NCBI GenBank assembly: GCA_027485695.1
Contig: JAIXQO010000001.1
Coordinates: forward strand, 779,330 to 843,329
Length of the DNA stretch: 64,000 nucleotides
Source of the DNA: Pseudomonadota bacterium
GTDB lineage: Bacteria > Bdellovibrionota > UBA1018
Reading direction: 5' to 3'
Shown one piece after another: positions 33,257-40,905 of this stretch (its first letter is position 1; every line of letters starts with the position of its first letter). The notes beneath the pieces were generated by a model. The model was not told the origin of the DNA and did no database searches. It worked only from the letters and a program-made list of their open reading frames with translations. The position numbers were made by a program, and so were the translations under genes.

Positions 33257-34125
33257 AGCATTTTTCATTGCCATTAGCCGCGCTTATTTTCGACTTGGCG
33301 ATGAAAAATTGGGTTCGTTCAAAAACCTATGTGGGTAAATTTGGCGTTCTGCAGCTCGAGTTACACTGGAATGAGGGCGTATTTGCGGGTTTTTTTTCGA
33401 ACTCCGCCGCCTTGATCAATCAGGTATTTTTGTCGTCGGTTTCGGTGCTTTTGATCCTTTTTTTGGCGATCATTTTGTTCGTTTACCGAAAAGATCCCGT
33501 GCCCCTGTTTCATTGGAGTTTAATCGGGCTGATCACCGGTTTTACGTCGAACATCGTCGATCGGGCGATCTACGGTCGAGTGATCGACTGGATTCACGTG
33601 GACTGGAGTTGGCTGGAGCATTTCGCATTCAACTTCGGAGATGTGCTGATCTTATTTGGGATGATCGGCGCAATGATCCAGCTATTCGTTTTTCCGCGCG
33701 CCATCTGGTTTGATTCGGCGGCGAGAAACCGCGTACTCGTCGAGAAAAAATTCCAGCTCAGGTTCGCTCGGACGATGGTCGGTGTACTGATCGCGATCTT
33801 CGTCGGATGTGTGATGATGAGTCTCGAGTTGTTTCACCTTTGGGTACAGGCATCTGCCACCGGGATCGAACCACCGAAACGCGCGTTCGGTTGGGCGTTC
33901 GTTGCTTTTTTTGCGCTCATTGCTCCCGGAGTCGTTTATTTCGGACTCTGGATATCGCGTAAGTTCGTAGGTCCGATTCATGCGTTCGAGGCGTTCCTCG
34001 ATCGATTGGATCGAGGTCAGCTCACCGAACGGGACCGCACATTCAAACTCCGCAAAGATGACTCGTTCAAACGCCTCGAGAAGCTCGCTCAGATGATCCT
34101 CGAGCGTTTTAATCCTCCGAAATGA
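33253..34125 (+). CDS. Signal peptidase II domain fused to a C-terminal HAMP module
   Basis: Residues 1-150 form a lipoprotein signal peptidase with the expected motifs: NEGVFAGFF (40-48), N100-x-x-D103-R104, and the catalytic aspartates D112 (VIDW) and D130 (FNFGD). Stand-alone LspA has about 160 residues, but here two more membrane helices (about 172-195 and 212-236) and a HAMP-like segment (about 236-290, with P241 and a closing DDSFKRLEKLAQMIL) follow. No output domain comes after HAMP. The enzyme would cleave prolipoprotein signal peptides in the inner membrane. Whether the HAMP part regulates it is unknown. Confidence 0.85.
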   Translation: MKHFSLPLAALIFDLAMKNWVRSKTYVGKFGVLQLELHWNEGVFAGFFSNSAALINQVFLSSVSVLLILFLAIILFVYRKDPVPLFHWSLIGLITGFTSNIVDRAIYGRVIDWIHVDWSWLEHFAFNFGDVLILFGMIGAMIQLFVFPRAIWFDSAARNRVLVEKKFQLRFARTMVGVLIAIFVGCVMMSLELFHLWVQASATGIEPPKRAFGWAFVAFFALIAPGVVYFGLWISRKFVGPIHAFEAFLDRLDRGQLTERDRTFKLRKDDSFKRLEKLAQMILERFNPPK

Positions 34126-34212
34126 GAAGAATCTCATGAAGGGCGATTCATTCGCATTCTCTCTGTCGATTCACGCTTGATGAACCGGTGAAAATCGATC
34201 AAAAGTTCATTC

Positions 34213-34920
34213 ATGTTCTCTGCGTTCGGCCTGCTTTTAGCGTTGATCTCTCCCTCCTCTTACGCGCAACCGTCGGACTGGGCGACGCAGAACAATGGTC
34301 GTTGTTTTGAGCGCCACCTGAGAGAGGCGATTCACGTCAATCGCCTTCGTGCTCAAGAGTATTCGAAACTCACCCAAGGGCGGAGCGAACGAATCTCTAA
34401 GCTCCTGATTTACTTGGATCAGACCGGACTGCCGTCCGGAAAGTATTTCGATCTGCGCGCTCGGGAGATTCCCGGCTCCAGCGGAGTGAGTCTCGTCTGC
34501 GAGGTGATTCCTTCGGTACTTCCGGTGCTCGAAAAACCTCTGACGAAAGATTCGCCGATTGACGTCAAACGTTATCGCTCATTCTCCGTGCGTATGGCGA
34601 ACCGCGAGATTCGCGCCGCCTACAAACAAGGCGGCTTGAACGCGACGCGTGCCGTGCTGGCGACAAAATTGGCGGAGCTCAACCAGGAGCCTAGATTCAA
34701 TTGCCTAGCTCGGCAATTCCTCACGAGCATGGATCGTTTAGCTGAGGTGAGTGCGCGTGCGCCGAACCGCGCTGCCGCCGACCAGCTCGCGTGGGAACTC
34801 ATGAAAGCGACGCTGCTCCAGTTGCGCATGCTCACGCAACTCGACCTGATGGCCGCGGAGTTTCAAGCGGCCGGTATCCCGATTCTCTGTGGCGAGATTC
34901 CGAAGATCCCAAATTTTTAG
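34213..34920 (+). CDS. Exported protein of unknown function
   Basis: The 235-aa protein begins with a signal peptide (MFSAFGLLLALISPSSYA, cleavage before QPSDW). The mature part is helical and basic with four cysteines. No family was recognised. It lies 87 bases after the LspA-HAMP gene on the same strand and is convergent with the gene at 34931, with a 10-base gap. Confidence 0.7.
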   Translation: MFSAFGLLLALISPSSYAQPSDWATQNNGRCFERHLREAIHVNRLRAQEYSKLTQGRSERISKLLIYLDQTGLPSGKYFDLRAREIPGSSGVSLVCEVIPSVLPVLEKPLTKDSPIDVKRYRSFSVRMANREIRAAYKQGGLNATRAVLATKLAELNQEPRFNCLARQFLTSMDRLAEVSARAPNRAAADQLAWELMKATLLQLRMLTQLDLMAAEFQAAGIPILCGEIPKIPNF

Positions 34921-34930
34921 TCCGTTTGTA

Positions 34931-35767
34931 TTAGAATCCCGTCGAGTAGTTCAGCTGCACGGTCTCTTGGCGGGTATCTTGTGCGGCGAGGTCGCGATCG
35001 TAAGAAACGCTGACGTTCGAGCCGAGCGCGTGAGTGACGCCGATCGTAGTCGATCCTCGCGAGGCGTTGTGGATCGCACGAGCGGAGGTGTGTGTGCCGA
35101 GCTGTTGCGTGATCAAGAGGTGGTGGCGGTTGTCCGCACCGCTCTTCTCGAAGCTCGCCGAGAATCCTTTGCCGGTGATTCCAAGGAGGCCGATGCCGGG
35201 CGAACCGAGTCCTCCGGAACGCGTTTGGATCGACCATCCATCCGCGACGCGGAATCGAATCATTTTACCCGTGTAAAAAGCACCGAGCACGCCGATGACG
35301 GCGGCCGGGGTTTTCAAGAATGAATAGTCAGGATTATCGAGGTACAGGCGTTTCGCGCTGTCAGCCAGTTGCGATTGAATCATTTGCGCTTGGTGCCTCT
35401 GAACCAGACTCAGGGTCGACTCTGAGAGTGACGTGAGCTGCATGTAGTAGATCTGTTCGTTGTAGGAGTCGATCAGGCCGTAGTTCTTTTGATATTCATA
35501 CTGCGATTGGATCGATAGGAACTGATTGTAGAATTGGCGATTTCGCGTGCTGACGCCGAAAATAAATTCGTTCAGGTTCCAAGTTTTCTCTTGGTAGTGA
35601 GTATCGTAGAGAAGGGTCGTCTGATTCCAGAAATCGTCTTGTCCGACGCCCGTTCGATTGGTTTTTGTTACGAGCATCGTATTGAAATACAAAAAGCACA
35701 TCGCGAACATGCCCGCGAAAACGAACAACGACTTTTGATACATCCCTAGCTTAGCCCACAACTTCAT
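34931..35767 (-). CDS. Membrane-anchored protein of unknown function
   Basis: The 278-aa product has one N-terminal membrane helix (residues 12-30) and a long helical region, then a C-terminal beta-rich segment (SASFEKSGADNRHHLLITQQLG, TIGVTHALGSNVSVSYDRDL) that ends in LNYSTGF. The terminal Phe and alternating pattern could mean a small barrel or a surface beta-domain. No family was recognised. Confidence 0.65.
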   Translation of the reverse strand: MKLWAKLGMYQKSLFVFAGMFAMCFLYFNTMLVTKTNRTGVGQDDFWNQTTLLYDTHYQEKTWNLNEFIFGVSTRNRQFYNQFLSIQSQYEYQKNYGLIDSYNEQIYYMQLTSLSESTLSLVQRHQAQMIQSQLADSAKRLYLDNPDYSFLKTPAAVIGVLGAFYTGKMIRFRVADGWSIQTRSGGLGSPGIGLLGITGKGFSASFEKSGADNRHHLLITQQLGTHTSARAIHNASRGSTTIGVTHALGSNVSVSYDRDLAAQDTRQETVQLNYSTGF

Positions 35768-35921
35768 CCCTCAATCATCTCATCGGGGAGGCATCGTTGA
35801 GTAGTTGTGTCGTTTTCGACCTTTGCGGATGGAGAGACACATTTGCAGACTTTTGACAGTCCGGACAATATAAAGACTGTTCATTTCGTTTTTTGGGCAA
35901 TTTTCGGGGAAAACGCTGAGC

Positions 35922-36668
35922 ATGTTATACGCTAAATCGAACCTGGGGGTTCTCGCGATTTCAATACTGTTGGGTGCAACGAGCTGTATATCGCTCGTGC
36001 GACCGCAGGCGATCGAATCCGAAGAAGGCGGCTCCACCACGTTGCTCTCACTCTCATCGAAACCCGCGAACCAAACTTACAGCGAGTACACGGCAACTCG
36101 ATTCGAGGGGAACTGGTACTCGGGCTGTTTGACGTTCAAAGACGAGGCGCTCGCGCAGTTGCGCGAGTCGGGACTGCCCGTTCCCGCCGGCACTCACGCG
36201 CGCATGTGGCTCAGCAATCAAACGGGCTTGAACGCGCGCGTATACGGCGTCGAATATTACAAGAATCTCGAAGATTGCTCGTCACCCACCGGGTCACGTC
36301 CGTATCCGCTCTTTTCCCTGGTCAGGAATTCCGACCTGAAAAAAGAAACCTTTGATCCGATCACCGGTGCCTGGAGGTTTCAAGAAACTCCGCATTCAGG
36401 CGGTTCCGTCTGGTTGAGTACCGAGCTATTCACGCTCGCAGGCTCGAACACGATTCGCTATTGCGGCATCACCCATACGCGCCAATCGGTTCCGTCCAAT
36501 TTCTCCATTCCGGTCGATGCGGTCTGTGATCCAGTGAACGATTTCGATACGGAGCTCAAACTCACCCTCATGGCGGCTCGTGATGGGAAACTGTATTTCG
36601 GCAAGGAGCCGCCGTCGTTAGGTGAGTATCCTCGGGAACTGGAAATCGGATTTCCTTTTATTCGCTGA
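35922..36668 (+). CDS. Lipoprotein of unknown function
   Basis: The 248-aa protein starts with a lipoprotein signal ending in LLGATSC, so acylation of Cys at about residue 22 is expected. The mature part has beta-rich segments (WYSGCLTFKDEALAQLRESG, GSVWLSTELFTLAG) and four more cysteines. No family was recognised. It is followed after 19 bases by an SDR gene on the same strand. Confidence 0.7.
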   Translation: MLYAKSNLGVLAISILLGATSCISLVRPQAIESEEGGSTTLLSLSSKPANQTYSEYTATRFEGNWYSGCLTFKDEALAQLRESGLPVPAGTHARMWLSNQTGLNARVYGVEYYKNLEDCSSPTGSRPYPLFSLVRNSDLKKETFDPITGAWRFQETPHSGGSVWLSTELFTLAGSNTIRYCGITHTRQSVPSNFSIPVDAVCDPVNDFDTELKLTLMAARDGKLYFGKEPPSLGEYPRELEIGFPFIR

Positions 36669-36687
36669 TCGCCTAGGCTGATTTCAT

Positions 36688-37527
36688 ATGGAATCAGCTC
36701 AAAAAACGGCCGTGATCGTCGGGGCATCTGCGGGAATCGGATGGGAACTCGCCAAGCGTTACCATCAAGAAGGCTACCGAGTGGCGTTACTTGCACGACG
36801 TCTCGATCGACTTGAACAGTTGGCTACTGAAATGAATTCCGCAAAGCCAAATAGCGCGTGCGCGATCCGAGCAGATGTGACCGATCGTGTTTCGCTCGAT
36901 GCCGCTTGCGCGGAAATCCTGAAAAAAATGGGGCGTATCGATACCGTCGTTGCGAACGCGGGATTTGGCGTATCAGGTCGGGTCGATCAGTTGACGACGG
37001 CCGACTATCGACGCCAGTTCGATACGAACGTATTTGGAGTACTCGATTGTTTTTACGCATTTATTACCGCACTACAAGTACAAGGCGGACGTTTTGGAAT
37101 CGTCGGGAGTGTAAACTCTTATGTCGCTCTCCCGACTGCATCTGCGTATTGCATGAGTAAGTTCAGCGTCCGCGCGCTTGCCGAAGCACTTCACTGGGAG
37201 ATGAAACCCAAGAACGTTTCGGTCACGCTGATTTGTCCAGGATTCGTTCGCAGCGAGATCCGACAGGTAGACAACCAAGGTACTTATAAATCCGCAGCCA
37301 AAGAACCCGTCCCCGCTTGGCTCATGATGGAAACGGATGTTGCCGCTCGGAAGACTTTTCGTGCGATCGAGTCGAGACGACGGGAATTGGTCTTCACCGG
37401 GCACGGAAAAATAGCCGTTTGGATCGAGCGGCATTGCCCTTGGATTTTCGCACCGGTCTTGAAAAAACTGGGTGTTTCCAGTCGAAGCAAGACGCGGTCT
37501 TGGAATGCGGCCGACCCGAGCGCATAG
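36688..37527 (+). CDS. SDR family oxidoreductase
   Basis: The 279-aa enzyme has all classical SDR marks: AVIVGASAGIGWELA at the N-terminus, VANAGFGVSG (NAG motif), a catalytic Ser in GIVGSVNSY and YCMSK for Tyr and Lys, then CPGFVRSEI. The C-terminal HCPWIFAPVLKKLG segment is hydrophobic and may touch the membrane, as in some lipid-acting SDRs. The substrate is unknown. Confidence 0.9.
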   Translation: MESAQKTAVIVGASAGIGWELAKRYHQEGYRVALLARRLDRLEQLATEMNSAKPNSACAIRADVTDRVSLDAACAEILKKMGRIDTVVANAGFGVSGRVDQLTTADYRRQFDTNVFGVLDCFYAFITALQVQGGRFGIVGSVNSYVALPTASAYCMSKFSVRALAEALHWEMKPKNVSVTLICPGFVRSEIRQVDNQGTYKSAAKEPVPAWLMMETDVAARKTFRAIESRRRELVFTGHGKIAVWIERHCPWIFAPVLKKLGVSSRSKTRSWNAADPSA

Positions 37528-37534
37528 GAACTGC

Positions 37535-38809
37535 CTAGGTCACGTTCGATTTCATGACCACCGGTTTATTCTGGTGATCGGCGAACTCGTACTGAGCGAG
37601 CGTCTCGATGGCAGCTTTGAATCCGCTTCGAACGTAGTCGGTGAGTTTCTTAGCCGAGAGCGTGAAATGTTCTCCAAAAAACATCGCGGAGTCGTTCGGG
37701 CGCGGATGGATGTAAATCGTATCCGTGCCAGCGCGGTGTTGGAGCTCTTCTTCGAGGAGTTGAATCAGCTCGTTTCGGATCTGAGGGCTTAAGCCTTTTT
37801 GACTGCAGAACTCCTCGACGGCGAGGATGGCTTTTTTGTTCTGAGTCTTATAGTGCACGTGCTGCCGGATTTTTTGCTCGATGACCAGATAAGCCGATTG
37901 TACGAGAATCGCTGGCAAGCCATGTTTCATGAGCGAGCCCGTGAGTTTCTCGTAGTGATAGGGCTGATGGGTGTAAGACGCGAAAACTAGATCGCATCCG
38001 GCGTCGAGGGCAACGTGGGTGGAGAGCGTATCGCGGAGTTCGCCGTCGATGTAGTGAACTTCTTCGCCATCGCTGTTTCGAATCGTAAACGGTGAAAAGA
38101 TAAAAGGCAGCGACGTGCTCGCCGCGCAGGCTTCGGAGATGAGAGCCTCGCTGTTGTAGCCGACACTCAAGTCATGACCGGGAGGGGCGAACGAGTTTTT
38201 CCCGAACACGATCTTGCGCGAATGATTGAGTTGAGTGGAGACGATGTAGAGTTCGGGCGCGATCTCTTCGAAACGGTTCGTGGGGAGTACCTGCTCCCGA
38301 AGGAATTCTTCTACGCCGGCAGTCGTAAATACGCCGGTTGTTTTCAACCACTTGAGTTGCATGAGGGCTTCGACGTCGCCCCGCATTAGTGATGCGACGA
38401 TGGTCCTCAAAAGAGCCACTTGGGCCAGTTGTTCGCGCGCGAGTCCCGGTCGCAGCTTGAACAACATCGGATAGGTGAGACGCGGCAGACTCCGGGGAAT
38501 CGCGTCCAGCGGATCTTCGGGTTTTTTGCCGACGAATGAATTGAAGATGTTTTCTAAGCTGTACCCAGATGCCAAATAAGTGGTGATGACGGACCCAGCG
38601 CTCGATCCCACGTAACAGGAGATCTCCATCGGATCAAAAGTTCGGGGTGTTTCACCCCGTTTGATCGTTCCATTACCGAACGAGAAACCTTTGCTCCTGA
38701 GGGCTAACGCTACGCCCAAATGAAACGCTCCGGCTTTGGTCGCGCCGCCGCTGCAAACGAACCCGATTTTTTTCTTTTGGCCGACGAACGTGCGAACGCC
38801 AGAGCTCAT
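37535..38809 (-). CDS. Patatin-like phospholipase
   Basis: The 424-aa protein has the patatin hallmarks: oxyanion region CSGGATKAGAFHLG (residues 19-32), the nucleophile elbow G68-S-S70-A-G72, and the catalytic aspartate in the DGE triplet at D255. It has no signal peptide. Patatin-type enzymes hydrolyse acyl chains of phospholipids, and some are secreted or act at the inner membrane. The C-terminal region from about 300 is helical and unassigned. It is convergent with the SDR gene and divergent from the HTH gene. Confidence 0.9.
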   Translation of the reverse strand: MSSGVRTFVGQKKKIGFVCSGGATKAGAFHLGVALALRSKGFSFGNGTIKRGETPRTFDPMEISCYVGSSAGSVITTYLASGYSLENIFNSFVGKKPEDPLDAIPRSLPRLTYPMLFKLRPGLAREQLAQVALLRTIVASLMRGDVEALMQLKWLKTTGVFTTAGVEEFLREQVLPTNRFEEIAPELYIVSTQLNHSRKIVFGKNSFAPPGHDLSVGYNSEALISEACAASTSLPFIFSPFTIRNSDGEEVHYIDGELRDTLSTHVALDAGCDLVFASYTHQPYHYEKLTGSLMKHGLPAILVQSAYLVIEQKIRQHVHYKTQNKKAILAVEEFCSQKGLSPQIRNELIQLLEEELQHRAGTDTIYIHPRPNDSAMFFGEHFTLSAKKLTDYVRSGFKAAIETLAQYEFADHQNKPVVMKSNVT

Positions 38810-38858
38810 TCTTCAAGAGTAGTTGAAACTTAGGGAGCTGAAAAGCTACAATGGATGC

Positions 38859-39224
38859 ATGTCGGCGTGGGTTCCTCTGATGGATTACGCGGTGAAAAAA
38901 GGCGTCAGTATTTCGACGCTTCGCCGTTATATTAAATTGCAAAAGGTTAAATATCGCATTGATGGCGGTAAATACCTGCTTTGGGACGATGAAGCGGAAG
39001 CGAGATTCGCTTATCCACCGTCGTCCTCATCATCGGTTCACTCGTCGCCCGCCGTGTTCAACTCACTGCCGGTGCAACAACAGAGTCTTGAGGAGGGTGC
39101 ATACCTTCAACGGATCAAAAAGCTCGAAGCCAGCCTTCAAGCCGCTCAGGAAGAGATTTCCGAATTGAAAATGCTCGTCTCCCTCTATGAAGACCAACTT
39201 CACTCGCGCGCTCGCACTTTGTAG
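38859..39224 (+). CDS. HTH plus coiled-coil protein
   Basis: The ATG at 38859 gives 121 residues with a MerR/BldC-like helix-turn-helix (MDYAVKKGVSISTLRRYIKL) and a wing (KVKYRIDGGKYLLWDDEAE), a Ser-rich linker and a C-terminal coiled coil (RIKKLEASLQAAQEEISELKMLVSLYEDQ). The protein should bind DNA as a coiled-coil dimer or tetramer. Its last 38 bases overlap the start of the barrel gene, a strong sign of linked expression. No target is known. Confidence 0.8.
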   Translation: MSAWVPLMDYAVKKGVSISTLRRYIKLQKVKYRIDGGKYLLWDDEAEARFAYPPSSSSSVHSSPAVFNSLPVQQQSLEEGAYLQRIKKLEASLQAAQEEISELKMLVSLYEDQLHSRARTL

Positions 39225-40746
39225 TCTCGCTCTCTCCATTGTCTGCGCTTCGGCCCGGGCCTCCCAGGAGCTCGACCGGCTGTACCGACTTTCGTCGATC
39301 GGCGTTTTAAAACCCCACGACAATATGGACGGACTCTTCTCGGAATTGATGACCGAGACGTTCAAAACCGCCATCGAACACGATTCGAGATTTCAATATC
39401 AAGACCTCAAACAGGCTAACTCCGTCCTCTCCAAATCCAAGATCCCTTATCACCAAGTGATCGAAGACGCGGACGTCCTCTCCAAGGTCGCAGCCCAGTA
39501 TCAGCTCGATACTTTTGTCCGCTCCAAAGTGTTCAAAGAGGGACCTCGTTATCGTTTCACGATCGAATGGATTTTCGCAAAAGACCTTCAGGTCCTCTCA
39601 TCCGACACTTTTCTCGTCGATGATCCGTTCAAGCAAGACAGCGGCGATGCCGGCAAGGAAGTCTTTAAGCGCGAAGTCAGTAATGGTTGGGAACGAGTAC
39701 TGAAAAAACTCCCGTTCCAGGGGGCGGTGACCGGTCGCGATTCCAAAGCCGTGACCTTGAACATCGGTAAGTCGAGCGGCCTTAAGAAAAACGATACGGT
39801 CGTCATCGGCACGCTAGAGGAAGTCAAAGTTCATCCGCTCCTCAAACGAATCGTGGATTGGCGTTTCGCGTCCACGGCCAAGGTCAAGGTCACCGAGGTC
39901 GAAGACTCCATGGCATTCGCCGAGATCGATGTCGAAGATTATGGTCGTCAAGCGGGTCGATTCCAAAAAATCCTGCAAGTGATTCCGGCCCCTCCCGAAG
40001 TCGAGCATTATCCAACTCAGGTGACAGACCGAGATGCGCGCGAAGCAGCGGCCAAAAAAACGCCAGAGTTCGGTTACCTCGCTCCCGGACTCTGGATCGG
40101 TAATCTCTCTCGCGAAGCTTCGAACGCCACCGGCACCGCGGGTTTCGAAGGCTCGGCAAGCGCGTTTGGATTTCGGGGCGAAGGCCAAGTCTGGCTCACG
40201 CCTCAATGGTTCGCGGAACTCCAGCTGAACTACGCGATCGGCAGTTACACGCAAAAAAACATCGCGACCAAAGTCGAGACCGCGGCCAAGGACGTGTCTT
40301 ATAAATTTTCTCAGTTCAAACTCTTGGGCGGATATTTCCTGCATTTCAGCCCAGATTTTTTCGGGCCTAAGGCGATGGCTCGTCTCGGTTACCAATCCGC
40401 AAAATTCAGCCTCCCGAATTCCGCGACCGAGAGCACGAGCACTGTCGACTACAGCGGGCTTACGGTCGGAGTCGGCGGAGACCTCCCGTTCCGCGAAGCG
40501 TTCGGCGGAGAACTTTCGATCGATTTCGGTGTCATTACGAGCGGCACCGAGGCCGGCGGTTATTACGGCACGAACTCGGGCGCGACACTCGTGGATTTCC
40601 GCTTGGGTGGTTACTACTGGTTTGAGCCTAAAATTAAGCTTCTGTTCTCCGTCGACGTAAAAAGCTATTCGCTCGATTTTGCGAGCGGATCGACGATCTC
40701 GAACAAGGTCCTCTCATTCGGGCCCCAAGTTAACTTTTACTTTTAG
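39187..40746 (+). CDS. Outer-membrane beta-barrel protein with periplasmic N-terminal domain
   Basis: The 519-aa product has a signal peptide (MKTNFTRALALCSLALSIVCASARA), an N-terminal periplasmic domain (about 30-290) with a pattern like the CsgG/FlgT-type alpha/beta domains (KILQVIPAPPEVEHYP marks its end), and a C-terminal barrel of alternating strands (VGVGGDLPFREAFGGELSIDFG, LSFGPQVNFYF) ending in Phe, as expected for Bam-dependent insertion. Its function is unknown. Confidence 0.7.
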   Translation: MKTNFTRALALCSLALSIVCASARASQELDRLYRLSSIGVLKPHDNMDGLFSELMTETFKTAIEHDSRFQYQDLKQANSVLSKSKIPYHQVIEDADVLSKVAAQYQLDTFVRSKVFKEGPRYRFTIEWIFAKDLQVLSSDTFLVDDPFKQDSGDAGKEVFKREVSNGWERVLKKLPFQGAVTGRDSKAVTLNIGKSSGLKKNDTVVIGTLEEVKVHPLLKRIVDWRFASTAKVKVTEVEDSMAFAEIDVEDYGRQAGRFQKILQVIPAPPEVEHYPTQVTDRDAREAAAKKTPEFGYLAPGLWIGNLSREASNATGTAGFEGSASAFGFRGEGQVWLTPQWFAELQLNYAIGSYTQKNIATKVETAAKDVSYKFSQFKLLGGYFLHFSPDFFGPKAMARLGYQSAKFSLPNSATESTSTVDYSGLTVGVGGDLPFREAFGGELSIDFGVITSGTEAGGYYGTNSGATLVDFRLGGYYWFEPKIKLLFSVDVKSYSLDFASGSTISNKVLSFGPQVNFYF

Positions 40747-40750
40747 GTGT

Positions 40751-40777
40751 CGCTCTCTAAAGTCCGTATAGAGAGCG
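40751..40777. terminator. Hairpin after the barrel gene
   Basis: CGCTCTCTA (40751-40759) and TAGAGAGCG (40769-40777) form a 9-bp stem with a 9-base loop, 5 bases after the stop codon. The following sequence is TTAATCG without a long T run, so it may be a weak terminator or a stabilising 3' hairpin. Confidence 0.45.
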
Positions 40778-40905
40778 TTAATCGCTCCCATAGATCGTTT
40801 TATCGCCTGTTTTCGTAGGTCATTCCCGACGCATCCTCAATAGTCAAAATTTAGCCGATAATAGAGTGTAGTCATTTAAACGGTACGTCAGTGGCGTAAG
40901 GTAAT

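Noticed and set aside
39814..40395. 193-aa open frame on the - strand
   Set aside because: It is antisense to the barrel gene and has Arg-rich composition typical of a shadow frame.
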